Shown: positions 47,898-60,600, counted from the first letter of the stretch. The stretch is DNA of 64,000 bases from Lepidodermella squamata (GCA_047495785.1 JBLDXI010000013.1:4402001-4466000); one strand, 5' to 3'. Notes: generated by a model from the letters alone, not told the origin. A program made the numbers and translations.

Positions 47898-49700
47898 TCA
47901 AACCTGTTTCATGCGGTGTTGGGGTAGGAAACGCGGTAGTAGGTCGTCTTTCTCGAGTCCGAAGCACCTAGTTAAGAACCGGCCGGCGCTACAAACCACG
48001 CGGCTGCTGATCAGAAGACCGAAAAATAGCAACGCCAGACAAATTAAGGCGATTGCCGTGAAAGAAATCGGAGCTGAAGACCTCGCGCTGCCGCTAGTTA
48101 CCGGCATATCCATTGGAATTATCATATCAGACGCGTAGTGACGAATAAGGAATGCTGAAACCGCCTCTTCGTCCCATTTTGACGCGCCATTTTCGAATTT
48201 GTAACATTCTGCACACATTATTTTACTCGGAAATTGAATTTTCGGAAATTTCGGGTCTTCCGAGATCGCGCCGACTAACCGCTCGTTCGCTTTGTTATGC
48301 GCACGCCAAATCAACATATGGCTCTCGCTATTGGGTGTTCGTGAAAAATCGCGAGTTGCGTTCAAAAAATGTTCAGCGCATTCTCGGCAACCGAAAAAGT
48401 GTTGAATGTACCCCCGAATTGCGGGAATTACAGTTACGTCACGATTTGCGCCAGTTTGCACTGCAGCTTTTGCTGTCATCACGTGAAATAACGTCCATAA
48501 CGAGCAGGGATAGCCGCGATATTGCGGTTTCGAGCCTTTGCAGTGCTTCCAAGGTTTGTTATTCGGCATACCGCTTTTCTTGACAAATTGCAGCCAATCG
48601 TGGGCGGATAGTTCAGCCGGTGTTTCTTTATCTTTGAGGACATCTCTTAGAAATTTCAGCGAATCGATAATATTGTTAGTAGGGAATGATGCGTATTTGA
48701 TTAAAACCTCCAAAAATTCGCGTAATTCGGCTATTTTAGTAGCTGAGATCATGGCGTTTAACGCGACTTCGTTCATCATAATATAACTAACAGCGCCGTA
48801 GAGATCGTCTTCAGGCAACCACGCCGAATCACTTATGACGTAAGCAGCCGATTTCGTAGTAGGTGGGGAGGTCAATTCGAGAACTAACGAGAAGAAAAAC
48901 TTGTAGATTGAATCACGGCCTGTCCGGATAATTTTAACGCCTCGCTTCTTTGAAGCGTCCAGCTCGATCAAAACTGGCAACTCCAACTTCGCAGGTAACG
49001 AGGTAATATGTAAAAAGGTCGACAGTTGCTCGCGAGCTTCTTCGTCTTTGAGAAACACGTATTTCACATTCAATTTGTCTGCTTCATTCAATGAAGCTGT
49101 GTCTAAAACCATAGATGCACCTATTGAATTGTTATCTTCGGTTTCCGCTATTAATAACGATTGCTTTTTCGAAGATTCCCAAAGAGAATCGTCCAACTTT
49201 GAGGGTAATACGTATTTAGCGACTTCAGGTAATTCAGGTCCATAGGTGCTGTTGTTAGCCAGAGTAGTAACGGCTTGGGCAATGCCTCGCACAATTTCCT
49301 CCACCTTCATCGCAGCGAGAAATCCGAAATCGTGATGAGTGCTACGGCCTAGCACCGCCGGCCAGTACAGCCTAACCGTTGGATAACCAGTAACGTCATA
49401 TCGCCGGCACGCATCGACATTTTCAGGATCACCGCAGTCTAGAGCAGCGACTTTGACGATAGGAGACCACTTCTGAGCAGCTTCAACGACCTTCAACCAT
49501 TTTGGTACAAAGTTTTGGCAGGTGCCGCACCAATGCGCGTAGAATTGAGTCAGCCAAATGTTTTTCGCGTCGCTTTTCAATAGAACGTCGTCGATTGTGT
49601 TGGCACTGAGCAATTTGATTCCCGTTACATTTTCGTACAATATTGCGTTGCTGAAGTTGAATAGCAAAGCAAATAGTGCAAAGACGTAAAGCTTTTCCAT
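47898..49700 (-). CDS. QSOX: Quiescin-type sulfhydryl oxidase, membrane-anchored
   Basis: Single exon of 600 codons. QSOX enzymes make disulfides in secretory-pathway or extracellular proteins, passing electrons to O2 through FAD. It has a signal peptide (MEKLYVFALFALLFNFSNA) and a thioredoxin domain with WCGTC (Cys58 and Cys61; most QSOX have CGHC). A divergent second thioredoxin-like and helical region follows. The Erv/ALR FAD domain has LWTLFHVMTAKAA, FFGCRECAEHF (redox CxxC) and LIWRAHNKANERL, and then CAEC. A C-terminal membrane helix (FTAIALICLALLFFGLLI) precedes a short tail. It is intronless, unlike most neighbours. A splice acceptor (TTTCTTAG) ends 9 bases before the ATG, and NDUFA2 stops 197 bp upstream, so it may be the downstream gene of an operon. 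Confidence 0.92.
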   Translation of the reverse strand: MEKLYVFALFALLFNFSNAILYENVTGIKLLSANTIDDVLLKSDAKNIWLTQFYAHWCGTCQNFVPKWLKVVEAAQKWSPIVKVAALDCGDPENVDACRRYDVTGYPTVRLYWPAVLGRSTHHDFGFLAAMKVEEIVRGIAQAVTTLANNSTYGPELPEVAKYVLPSKLDDSLWESSKKQSLLIAETEDNNSIGASMVLDTASLNEADKLNVKYVFLKDEEAREQLSTFLHITSLPAKLELPVLIELDASKKRGVKIIRTGRDSIYKFFFSLVLELTSPPTTKSAAYVISDSAWLPEDDLYGAVSYIMMNEVALNAMISATKIAELREFLEVLIKYASFPTNNIIDSLKFLRDVLKDKETPAELSAHDWLQFVKKSGMPNNKPWKHCKGSKPQYRGYPCSLWTLFHVMTAKAAVQTGANRDVTVIPAIRGYIQHFFGCRECAEHFLNATRDFSRTPNSESHMLIWRAHNKANERLVGAISEDPKFPKIQFPSKIMCAECYKFENGASKWDEEAVSAFLIRHYASDMIIPMDMPVTSGSARSSAPISFTAIALICLALLFFGLLISSRVVCSAGRFLTRCFGLEKDDLLPRFLPQHRMKQV

Positions 49701-49897
49701 CGGCGACTTCTAAGAAATTGACATAACTTTCTAAAACAAAAAGACAATTTAGGGTTCCATCTTTAATTTCACAAAGAAAAGGTGATTTTTTCGGCAGTAA
49801 CTATTACATTCAATAAGAGCTGAAGCCTCAATTGATCGGCTATAAACGGTTTCGGTCACTAGAGGATGCGATCGTTCAAATGGTTTAATCAGTCAGT

Positions 49898-50257
49898 TTA
49901 CTTGAACTTTTTCGTTCTGATATTCGAGGTATTGTCAATGCGGAAGTTCTCGGGTTTTTCAAGACGCTGGCTTTCAGCGACGGTTTTAACAATTACAAAT
50001 ACTTCGTCGCTTGATTTTCCGGTTAAATCGAAGCTCCGTTCCATTCCAGATTCGTAACGCGCCCATAACTTAGGCTGGACATTGAAAGCTTCGCGAACCA
50101 AGATTGGAACCTGGGGGTTCTGTTTCTTGACGTCACCATAATATTTCTCCACAAATTGGCGAGCACCCTGGCTTGCAACAGCTTTCTGACATAGGTGAAG
50201 ACGTAATTCTTTTAGCGATTTGACGCATTGAACAACTCGGCCAGCAGGGGTAGCCAT
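49898..50257 (-). CDS. NDUFA2: NADH dehydrogenase [ubiquinone] 1 alpha subcomplex subunit 2
   Basis: Single exon, 119 residues, slightly longer than the usual ~99 because of a basic C-terminal extension. NDUFA2 (B8) is a thioredoxin-fold accessory subunit of mitochondrial complex I. Family-like blocks are LKELRLHLCQ, SQGARQFVEKYYGDVKKQNP, PILVREAFNVQPKLWARYE, and the C-terminal helix region before the extension. A splice acceptor (TCCTCTCTAG) ends 11 bases upstream of the ATG. Confidence 0.9.
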   Translation of the reverse strand: MATPAGRVVQCVKSLKELRLHLCQKAVASQGARQFVEKYYGDVKKQNPQVPILVREAFNVQPKLWARYESGMERSFDLTGKSSDEVFVIVKTVAESQRLEKPENFRIDNTSNIRTKKFK

Positions 50258-51240
50258 TTTTATTAAGTCTAGAGAGGAATGTAGAATAAAATAGTAACTT
50301 TAAGCGATAGTGTTAGAGAAAAATGTAAAAGTCTTGGAAACGAGCGAATAACTCATTACCACTTCTCATGACAGTTACTTCTTAACCTTTGGTTTGATGT
50401 CACCGATTACAATAAAAAAAGAAACAGATCACGCGCATTGTGGCCGAGAACTAGGATGCACAAGCTGCGAGCTCCAAGGAAATTTACAAGTTTTGCTATA
50501 ACAATCGATAATCGCGGAGCTACTAGCGAGAAACAACAGCAATAGAAACTGCCCGCTGTTTTAGAAGTTGCAACGTGTAGGGGCAGGGGCGGTCGGCGGT
50601 TGTGCTTAATTGAGTCTTGAGAGGCGCTAGCGACTCACTTGTAGCTTGTAGCCGCCGTACACGCAGTGTTGCCAAGGCTAAGGGCGTCTTAAAATTGGTA
50701 CTTGATTACTTAGAACGTGAAAGATGAAAGGAAGGTCTTAACCCACCCTGGAGGTTCCGGTAAAATTAACGACCGCAATGAAACATTGAAGCTGCTTCAG
50801 TTTGCTCTACACGAAGTGAAAAATTCCCCAGGTCTAAAACTGATTGCGAGAAATCAAGTCCAAAGTTACTAGAAAGGTATGAGTTTCAAGTTTCAAGTTT
50901 CAAGTGTCCCTCTCAGCGTGGTTTTTCAGCTTTTCAGCGGCTCATTTTCGGATTCTTCGGAGATTTCTCGCGCAAGGATTTTCTATTTTTGTAGTTATTT
51001 TGCTTTAGACTGATATATTTTGCCAGATCGAACAAAATGTTATCATTGAATTCTTTTTAACTAAAGCACTTGGAACAGATTACAATTATTGAAAAATATC
51101 GGTTAGTCATTCTAACGGAGGGTGTCAAGCTGCCAAATCTTTTGGGTGTCTCATCGTCGACCTCAGCTCCAATCCAAGTTCTCTCACCGCTTCGCTCTTT
51201 CGGACTTTGTCAGTCATCAACAGACGCGTAAGATATCACG
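50258..51240. other. Divergent intergenic region between NDUFA2 and VPS29
   Basis: About 1 kb without a supported gene. It includes a short tandem repeat GTTTCAA x3 near 50883-50906. An acceptor (CATCAACAG, AG at 51222-51223) lies 17 bases before the VPS29 ATG. Confidence 0.5.
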
Positions 51241-51904
51241 ATGGTAATGCTTCTTGATAAAATGTTTCAAGCCATGTCTCAAGTAAAAGTTATGTTTTGC
51301 AGTTAGTCCTCGTCTTGGGAGATTTACACATTCCATACCGATGCGCAGCTCTACCCGCTAAATTCAAAGAGTTGCTTGTTCCGGGAAAAATTCAGCACAT
51401 TCTTTGTACAGGCAATCTATGTACGAAAGAAATAATCGATTACTTGAAAAGCTTAGCTCCTGACCTGCACACTGTTAAAGGAGATTTCGACGAGTCATCT
51501 CATGTAGAACAAAAAATTGTGACGGTTGGTCAGGTTCGTATCGGTCTCTGTCATGGACATCAGATAGTTCCTTGGGGCGATCCTGAAAGCCTTGCCCATG
51601 TTCAGCGCCAAATGGATGTCGATATTCTAATTTACGGTCACACCCACAAGCAAGAAGCTTATGAAAAGTACGGCAAGTATTTCCTCAATCCCGGTTCCGC
51701 CACGGGAGCGTACAGTTCTCTCGAAAAGTGAGTTCTTGTTTGATTTTGCACCAGCGGGACCTACTATTCATGCTATCTATTTACAGCGAGACTGTGCCGT
51801 CTTTTGCTCTTCTTGATGTGCAACAGTCGACTGTTACGTGTTATTTGTATCAGCTCATCAATAACAAAGTCGAGGTCAAGAAAACGGAATACAAGAAGAA
51901 TTGA
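51241..51904 (+). CDS. VPS29: Vacuolar protein sorting 29, retromer subunit
   Basis: Exons 51241-51243 (only the ATG), 51303-51727 and 51787-51904 give 181 residues (human 182). VPS29 has a metallophosphoesterase fold that serves as a scaffold in the retromer and retriever complexes for endosome recycling. The motif positions are retained: [32 protein letters not shown] and [10 protein letters not shown]. Splitting the start codon from the rest is inferred from the human start [10 protein letters not shown] and a good GTAATG donor. KATNB1 starts 239 bp downstream on the same strand. Confidence 0.94.
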
Positions 51905-52143
51905 GATCCCTCTTTTAACGGCCGCCATCGAGTGCAAATGCTTATAGTTCTTTCTGCTCCGAGAGTAACTTTGATTGTGTTATGTATGTTGTGAAAATCG
52001 CATGTCCCAAGTGGAGCGTTACGCTTTTATAAATCTTATCTTAAATATCGAAAGATATATCATTGATTTACGGACGATTTTTGAATTGAACAAAACTGAT
52101 TGATTTAATTTCTCTTTAATTTTAGGTTTATTAATAATTTGTG

Positions 52144-54304
52144 ATGACACAACGTTCCTGGAAGTTACGTAAGTGCTTTCATAGCGATTTCATAGCAATC
52201 TTTCATCTTTCTTTGTCATTGTACAGAGGAATTCGTTGCGCATGGTGGAGCGGTGACATGTGCGTGCCTCGGATCTGCCAACGCTAAGCTGTTGGCCACC
52301 GGCGGCGAGGATAATCGCATTAATATATACACGGTCGACAAGCCATCATGTATTGTCGCGCTTTCTGGACACAATGCACCAGTTGAGAGCGTGCGATTCA
52401 GTCCTCATGACAACATTATATCCGGCGGATCGCGGTCAGGTGTTATAAAACTGTGGTCTCTCGATCAGATGAAACTGCTTCGTGCATTGAGCGGTCACGC
52501 CTCATCAGTTTACAGCATAGATTTCCACCCGTTCGCTGATTACATCGCCACGGGCTCGGCAGATACAGCCGTTAAATTGTTTGACATTCGCAAAAAGAGT
52601 TGCCTAATGACGTATAAAGCTCATAAAGACGCTGTTAGGTGCGTTCGATTTACACCAGACGGTCATTACATCATAAGTGGTGGAGAGGATTACTCAATTC
52701 GTGTGTGGGATATGCGTCAAGGCCGGCAATTGGTTGCGCTGAACGAACACTCCGGTGCAGTGAACTGTTTCGAGTTCCACCCGCATGAAATGCTACTAGC
52801 TAGCGGTGCATCTGACAGGACTGTTCGTTTTTGGGATGTTGATAAGTTCCGGTTTGCAGACGCTACAGATCCTCGTGCTTCAACTAGCGATATTAGAGGG
52901 CTGGCTTTCCACCCAGAAGGGTTGTGCGTTTACGCTGGTATTGACGGCGGCGTTCGGGTATTTTCATGGGAACCGGCCGGCGGCCTCGATTCGTTAACTT
53001 TCACCGGTGTCAGTGGTAGAATGGCTGATATCAGGGTAAATCCAGTCAGTTCGCAGCTGATTTGCGTATCGATGACGAGTCAGACTCAAGTAGTAACCCA
53101 CGCGATTGATTACACGTTATTAGCACCGGTTGCCGACCGACCGTCCGGCCGAACTCCAGACCGGCCAACAACATCTAGACGTAGTTACTCAACCAGTGGC
53201 GATCGGCCACTGACCAGCTGCAATCGAACTAGTCGATTGGACGACGCACCTGGTTCGGCGGTGGGTGCGCAAGACCCGGCAGATGCAGTCGATATTAAAA
53301 ATCTAGATGATTACCGAGCTTTATTCAATCAACCACCACAACCCCAGCAAATAGTCACACCCGGTCCGCCCCGGTTACCGCTGATAATACCCGAAAATAA
53401 CGGTCACCCTGAAGTCACGCCGAGGAGACCTGGCCCTAACCAGGGCTTCCCGCCTGTCCAAAATCACAATAACCCCATCGTCCCAACTCCAGCGGTCGGG
53501 AATTTAACCCATCGAATCGGTGTAGTGGATTTGAAAGATTTCACACCACCAGCTGCTCCGCCGCCTGCCATTCAGGCTGAAATCGATGAGGAGCTGTTTT
53601 GTGCCGAAACAACACAGGGCCATGCGACTGTGGCTCAGGTTACAACGCGGCGGTTGAATGCTCTACGGCACGTTTCTTCAGTGTGGTTCAATCGCGGACC
53701 GAAAGGCGCGGTGGAATTCGCTATTCAAACGAAAGACCCGGCTGTTTTGGTCGATCTTCTAGCAACTTTATCAAAAAGAAGGTAAGATGAAAATTCGTTG
53801 AAAATAATGAAAATCAGAAAGAAAAGTAATGAAGACATTTCCTGAATTTTAAGCTCCAAGAATTAATTGAAAATAAATTGAGAAATGAATTTCAACTTGA
53901 ATATTTTTTCATTTCAGTTCTTTCTGGGATTTGGATCTCTGCTGTTTGGTATTACCCCAGCTTTCTAGTTTGGTATCCAGTAAATACGACGAGTGAGTTT
54001 CATCGATTCTAAAATATTTGATATTTTTTTCAAAAATATTGTGACCGAAATTAGTTATGTGGAACGGGCGTGTACGGTGATTCGGTTGATTTGGACCACA
54101 TTCGAACCTGTAATCCGCTCGACACTAGCATCTCCAAACGTAGGTGTAGACATCGCGCGCGAAGAGCGGCTGAATAAAGCAACGGCATGCCATCGCGAGC
54201 TGCAGAAAATTCGGGACATTGTGGCAAAGCAAGGCGAGGCGCGATCGGGTACCTTCGGCCGAAAACTGCAAGAAATCGCCGTTTTACTGCGGACTCTCGA
54301 CTGA
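52144..54304 (+). CDS. KATNB1: Katanin p80 WD40 regulatory subunit B1
   Basis: Exons 52144-52168, 52227-53781, 53918-53992 and 54055-54304 join in phase to give 634 residues (human 655). It targets the AAA ATPase katanin p60 to centrosomes and axonemes for microtubule severing. Six WD40 repeats fill about residues 15-300 (GSRSGVIKLWSL, GSADTAVKLFDIR, GGEDYSIRVWDMR, GASDRTVRFWDV). A Pro-rich disordered linker follows, then the C-terminal con80 domain (HVSSVWFNRGPKGAVEFAI to LLRTLD) that binds p60. A strong acceptor (CTTTAATTTTAG, AG 52124-52125) stands 18 bases before the ATG and VPS29 ends 239 bp upstream, suggesting a trans-spliced downstream gene. AATAAA at about 54355. Confidence 0.95.
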
Positions 54305-56075
54305 GAATTTAAATAACTACAGAAAAATCGAATGATAATGTGGACCAAATATTTCAATAAATGCTTACTCTATATATAGTCATTCTTTTTACTAACTTAC
54401 TACAAGAGACATCAATCTCAAACCTCGCAACATTTTCTACGTTTAATTCAGTTTTTTTGTGTTTCGAACCCGGGTGAGTCCGAATTACCCTATTCATCAG
54501 TTCGGAACTGTGTAGTAGCGCGACAACAATCGTAGAAAAAATGCGTCGGATAACACTTGTGATGATAATCTGCTGCAAGCCTGAATTTCAACTATATGTT
54601 ATTTGACCCTTATCGAACTAACAAAACTAGCCTTAAATTGTAACAGTTTACAAAGAAAGAACCTGTGATAAATTCTATTAATCATTCAATTACTTGTATC
54701 GCTCTGTTATTATGCATTAAATTCTTCCGTGCACACCGCATAAAATGAAATCCATCATTTTTATTATATTAAAACAAATCGCCAATCACCCCGTTGAAGT
54801 GATATTACGACTATTATACATGCCAATAATAATAATTTTTCCTCCCATTCTTGTTGTAATGATTTAAAGTTGTTTCGCTTGATGAGAAAAAATTCAAAAT
54901 TTTTCGTTTTGTTAATAATTGTTGGTTGATCAATCACGCCAATATTTGCTGCTTTTGATTTTTATGTGGTCACTTTGTGTCGAAAATGCTGCTGCTTCTT
55001 TAGCCTTATATTCGAGAAATATACATGATAAAAAAGTATATACGCAATATTATTATTAAACTCGACTCGTAAAAACACAAAATATTTGCAATTTTTTTCC
55101 AAGAATAAATTGATGATGATATGGCAGTGCTCGTTGTGTAGAGCTGTGAAGACATGAAATTTTCTATTGCATGCTGTGTTTATTGTGTTTATCTGCTTCT
55201 TTTTCTATCCACCCAAATAGATTTTGGTTGTGAAAAGTGAGAATTAATATTATTATTATTATTGAATCTTAACAGCTCCATGTGCCTTTTGAGGAAAGAA
55301 AAACGGGTGTTGACGCGCTATTTCCTATACAATTTTTAGCCTAAAAAGTGATATATATTGCTAACACATTTCGAGATATATACTTATATTATCGCTGATT
55401 TTTTCCGTGTAAAATTTGCATGATGGACCAATCAATCATTCACTGCTATGTTTATAGATGAAAAATTACTAACAAAGCACAAAAAGGTGTTCTATCTGTT
55501 AACCTGTAAAGCCCGTGTTTTTTCAAACCGCATCTACAGCTTCCTGTTATATATTGAATCAAGCGTTGTTTTTTCTATAAAAAACCTGTAGATTTCTATG
55601 ATATTGATTTATGCCTTGAATTATCTTTTGTTTCAAACTATTCCTAATCTCGTTTATGTATAGCGATAGTGCTTTAGTTGACCGATATAATTGATGAAAA
55701 AAATAGCAACGATTTATATAGTCCGCCTTAATCGTTTAAAAATTAGCGGACATATATAGACGATCTCCTGAGAGTATAATAATTTCGCCCACAAATAATC
55801 AGCGGAGAACGGCAGCAGAAAATAAAAGGCTCGACTGAAAGAAATTGCGTTTTTATTGAATTAATTCAATTTTAATTAGTCAGTTTAACAGATAAATAAA
55901 ACAAAGAAAACAACAACAAAAGCAGAAGATGAAATGGGATGAAAAAGCATAATTATACGAAAATTATTTCAATTATATTTGACCGGGTTTCAAGACCAGC
56001 TCCATTGTAGAGGAATTGACGGCATTATGCAGCAAATGGGTCCCAATTGTTGCGACCTTGTAACGTGAAAATATG
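54305..56075. other. Convergent intergenic region, no gene seen
   Basis: 1.8 kb of A/T-rich sequence between KATNB1 (+) and the mucin-like gene (-). Apart from the KATNB1 polyA signal I see no ORF, repeat pair or RNA gene that I can support. Confidence 0.55.
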
Positions 56076-57313
56076 CTAAAACATTGCGGAAATACCGATG
56101 AATAGCGTACCTCCAGCGTATCCGGTGACCAATTCGTTGGAAATACCCGGGGCTCGTTGGAGCTTCTTAGTACGTTGCGCTTTCAGTTCCATTTGCCGCT
56201 TGGCCTCGGCTACTTTTTCCAAATATTTCTGATGCCGATCAACTGCGAACAAAATAACAGTAAATAATAAATACTTGTTTCTAGCTAACACTGAATGTGA
56301 TCGTCATGTTACACATTTTTTCCTCTATACATGAAGCTTAAATGAGTAGAAACCCTGGCGGATTTTGAAAGGAGTATGGCAATCGATTTCCGGTTTCTTT
56401 AGCCTGTCAAGTCGATCGATGAGCCATGACTCACCGCCACTTCTATTTTTAGCCACAGGCTGTGACTTGGCTCCCTTTGCGACCAAAATACAATATGCGG
56501 GAATATTCGGCTCTCCACAAAAATTTAACGATAATTTAGTTACTGAGCCTGAAGTCTTGGATTGAATTATTAGCTGGAAGTTCTGCTCAATTGCCGCAGA
56601 ATAAAAGTTTGCTGCCTAAATGATGCCGCTAAAAAATGACAAAAGACTCGGTAAACACCGTTGGAATAAGAAACCGAAACCACAGGTGCTCTGATAACAG
56701 TTTAGCTAGCTATCTCAGCTAGTCAACATTTTTTGATAGTAGGTGGTAAAAAATAATGTGACGCACTTTTCACACGACAGAAAATGCAGATGACGGCGAT
56801 TCCAACAATAATGACAGCAGCCATGACACCGACCCTAAAAAAACCGTATCATGAAAATCTACCTTATAATGGCAATCTAATATGATTATTACCCCATTCC
56901 CAGCCCGACAATCATATCCTGCTTGTCTTGTTTCTCCCATTCCGCCTGTTTCACGAAATATACGTGACACCCTGTAAATGGGAAACGAATTTTTTTACGA
57001 TAGTAGCAGCAGGTATGGTGATTGGTCCGGCTTCGGTCGTATTCTGCGCCGCACCCGTGGTCGTAGCCGCTTGAGTTGTGGTCGCCGCAGCTGTTGTACC
57101 CGCCGCAGCCGCTGCTGTAGTCGCGGCTGCTGCGGTGGTCCCGGCTGCTGCTGCTGTGTTCGCTGCTGCCGTTGTCGCTGCGGCCGTGGTCGCAGCTGCT
57201 GCTGTAGTAGCGGCCACTGTGGTCGTTTCTTGGGCCTCAATTCGGCCGCAATTTTGAACGAGGCCGAATATGACGATCAAACCAGGCAAAATTCGACACC
57301 TGCGTAACATCAT
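56076..57313 (-). CDS. Small mucin-like type I membrane protein
   Basis: Exons 57313-56999, 56945-56893, 56834-56776 and 56242-56076 join in phase to give 197 residues. I do not recognise an orthologue. It starts with a signal peptide (MMLRRCRILPGLIVIFGLVQ), then about 75 residues made almost only of Ala and Thr (TTAAATTAAA units) that would be heavily O-glycosylated. A transmembrane helix (GVMAAVIIVGIAVICIFC) follows. The cytosolic tail is basic (YLEKVAEAKRQMELKAQRTKK) and ends YAGGTLFIGISAMF. The layout recalls sialomucins such as CD164, but without sequence support. The membrane helix spans two exons; the 53-bp intron 56946-56998 was chosen over a shorter one because it alone keeps the frame. 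RNMT lies 317 bp upstream on the same strand. Confidence 0.7.
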
Positions 57314-57630
57314 TCTATTCACCTTTATCACATCGATAGAAAATAAGATGCTGTGGCGCATTTTTTCGCTCTTGGAGAAAAAACCCGAAAAAATCGATGC
57401 GCTAACACGAATGGTTGCTACCTTAAATTCGATTTTCTTTTACCACTGCGCTTTCTCAATTCACCCTTTGATCGGCATTGGCGGTGTGAATGCGACGCAA
57501 AAAACACAAAGATGATTCGTCAAAATCAATTTTATTGAACTCTTTTCTTTGTAACTTGCAAACAACGTGTAAAAAGTTACGCGAACGTGTTGATTCGACT
57601 TGGCAGGTGATCACAAGTTATCGTTGATAT

Positions 57631-60600
57631 TTAAACAGCTTTCTTCTTGAAAGCAAACGCCAGATACACAGCTGAAACATTAAAAAAAATCAAATTAAAT
57701 TCAAATAATTTCAAAACTTGAATTATTTAAAAAATTCGAAATTTAAATTTTAAATTTTAAATTTTTTTGGAAAATTCAAACTTTGAAACTTACTTGCAAC
57801 GTCCCATTGACTTTTCGAGACAGTTCCAATCGGCCAAACCGAGTCGCGGCTTTCAGTCGATCGGCTATTTAAATAATTGACGATGTGCTGCAAATCGTCG
57901 ACGCCAGGCGGGGCGGGTGGGGCGTTCAGAGATTCGACGCCTCGCATGCGGTCAAGCAAATCCAACGCCTCTTTATCCGCTAGGTGGCATTTGAGGAAAA
58001 CGTCGAAATTCATACACAGCTTGAGTTCGAGGCCGTGCCGTTCGGCTAGGAGTTTGCAAAGCGGCCAGTAGACGAGAAATTCGGGGCAGTTCACAGCGCC
58101 GTCGAGGTAAAAGTCGTACGTACATCCAAAGAGGGCTGGGACTGAATTTTTGTCGAAACTGTCCGGAAACTTTATCCGATAAGCGTCGTTGCCGAATTCG
58201 TTATTTTTCGACTCTCGAAGCCGTTTCCTAAAAAAATAGAAGAATTCAAGAGTTGAACAAAAATTCGATCAATCAAATCAAATTATTCGACTTCGGGTAA
58301 TTAGTTCCTATTCAAATATTCAAGGCTATTCGTGACCTGCGATTCACTATAGCTAAGAACTAGAAACGCGCAACATGAATGGGTTCAAGGCAGGGTGCGG
58401 CAAGGGTTTTTCCGCGAGCTTCAGTTACACCTGACTCAGATAATATACGGCATTTCACCTTCATCGCATTGAATGATTCATCGCCAAAATGAATATTCGT
58501 CAGCTAAATTCGCTCATGTCGAAGAAACGCCAGAAATCGCCTGAAAAGCTTCAAAAAAGCGAAGCGCCGATGCGACGAAAATTGCTGTGAAACGCGCCGC
58601 TAAAACTAGGACAAAGCCGGCAGTGCAGCCGGTCGACACTTCGATCGTGCACAGCCGAGACACCGCCCCGCCGAAATCAAAGAATTCATAGGCAAGTGGA
58701 GCTTTCGACAAAGTAGACCAGCCTCGTCTAATCATTCGAACAATGGTAATTATGCCATGTGAAACTAAAATTGCACGCCAAAATACGTCGAGGACTACTT
58801 CGATTCTATCTACCTATGGCTGAAAGATTAGTATCAAGGCTACGATCAAAAATGCTAGTGCAGCTGTTAGACCGATTGTCTTGGCTACAGTGGCCGGTTT
58901 TGAAATTATATCAAGAGATTATAAGCGGAATCTCCGCAACCCAGCTGAGCTGAATCCAGTGATTTAACACCGCCGGCGTGGCAGCAGAGTATGATGGTAG
59001 AAAATACGGCGCCATTCTCATGGGAATTTGGTTTGTAAAAACTTTCAAGCGAGCTCAGAAGAAACTTTCGAGTCTTGGTTTGACGAAATTACAGCGATTT
59101 CTGATGACTTATCGAAACTCGATTTTGGCATCTGGCTAAGGGGATTATAGCCAATAGACTAGAACATTCTAATTATGGACTATTCTGTAAAGCTATATAA
59201 GCAGTGAATGTTGATTTTCATTCAATTGGTTCGCTGCTAGCTAACAAACTACTTCTTTGAGTTATTCAAACACTACAGCTACGAGCCCGTCCGATGTGGA
59301 ATACCTCTTCAGTTCCACTCACGCTGCTCATCGTCGTAAAACAACGGTTCAATCTACTTTTTTAATTAATTTTTCATGTATTTCGCTAATTCCTTGTTGA
59401 ATTTTGATTCGCATCTCGTCTCTTTCATGTCAAGAAAGGGGCCAACGTTGAACCCGAGCAAATCGGCGCTTGGATATACCTGCCTGCGGTACCGCAAATG
59501 ACCAAAATTCTCGCAGAGAATGTCGAATATGCAGCGAATTTTGCAAAATCCAAGCTATTGAAAATGGTACTGTCTATCAATAGCAGAAATGCAAAAGAGC
59601 TTCAGCAAATAAGCTTCTACTTGCAGAAAATGTGACCTGTTGTGCAAATACTTTTTCAGAAGTTTCATCGAGTCTCGCCTACGAACTATGGAATAGATCC
59701 GAATCGCCGTCGAAGTTATTTTGGGACAAAACACTGCAGCGGGAAGGACTAAATTGCATGTGCTGGGACAGCGCTTTCTCGATATTCAGTGCATTATTTT
59801 TTCACTTCAGATGTTCCAAGATTGAACTTCAATCTTAGTGGTCACAGATCGGTGTTTGTCGATCTGAAAGCCTACGGCAAACATGATGTGGTGAACCTTA
59901 ACGCTGAGATGTTTCGATTGCTTCGTCGGCATGCTATTTCCCCGAAACTACGAAATGCGAGGACGTTACTAGCGAGTAACAGTAAAAGCGAGTACAAGCG
60001 ATTTGGGATTACTCATCACGTTCTTATTCTTTCTCATTCTGATACCACTCAGCATGAATGAACTTTGATACTCTTGTCTTTCTTTTTCTGATTTCTTTCT
60101 TTTGATCTGGGTTTGACTTTGGAAAGTTTATCATCACCGTTAGTGTCATCCTTGCAAATTGCGATGATGCCCTACGCTTGCTACCATCCAGTGGCTTTCT
60201 TAATTCCTTCCTATCCCGATAATGCGATACTTTTCCTAAACTACGAAAAATTTCTTTTCTCCTTGATCCGAAATATCGTAATTTCATCAGATGTGCCAAA
60301 TGTGTTATGCTGTGAATCAAGTTCGGCCATAATTATCTTGCAAGCAAACGATGGCAGACCGGAAAGGTTGAGGTACACACGGTATCGAGCGCCCGCAGGA
60401 CGGCGCCAGTTTCGAAGCCAGAAACTGTTGAAAGCAGGCGACGGTTTGATGACATAATAAATGTCGAACATCAACAGACGATGGCTCTGATGCGCTGCGA
60501 GCAGGAAACTGGCATGGAACTCGCCGTCGTGGCGAAGTTTAGGTACTACTCAGCTATGTCGGCCGTCGCGGAGCGCTTGATAGACTACGAATTTTCTTGT

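Noticed and set aside
54440-54560. GGTTCGAAAC B-box-like sequence on the minus strand
   Set aside because: The flanking bases do not form a T stem and no A box or acceptor stem is found.
56978-57307. Cys/Arg-rich plus-strand open frame
   Set aside because: Antisense shadow of the Ala/Thr mucin exon.
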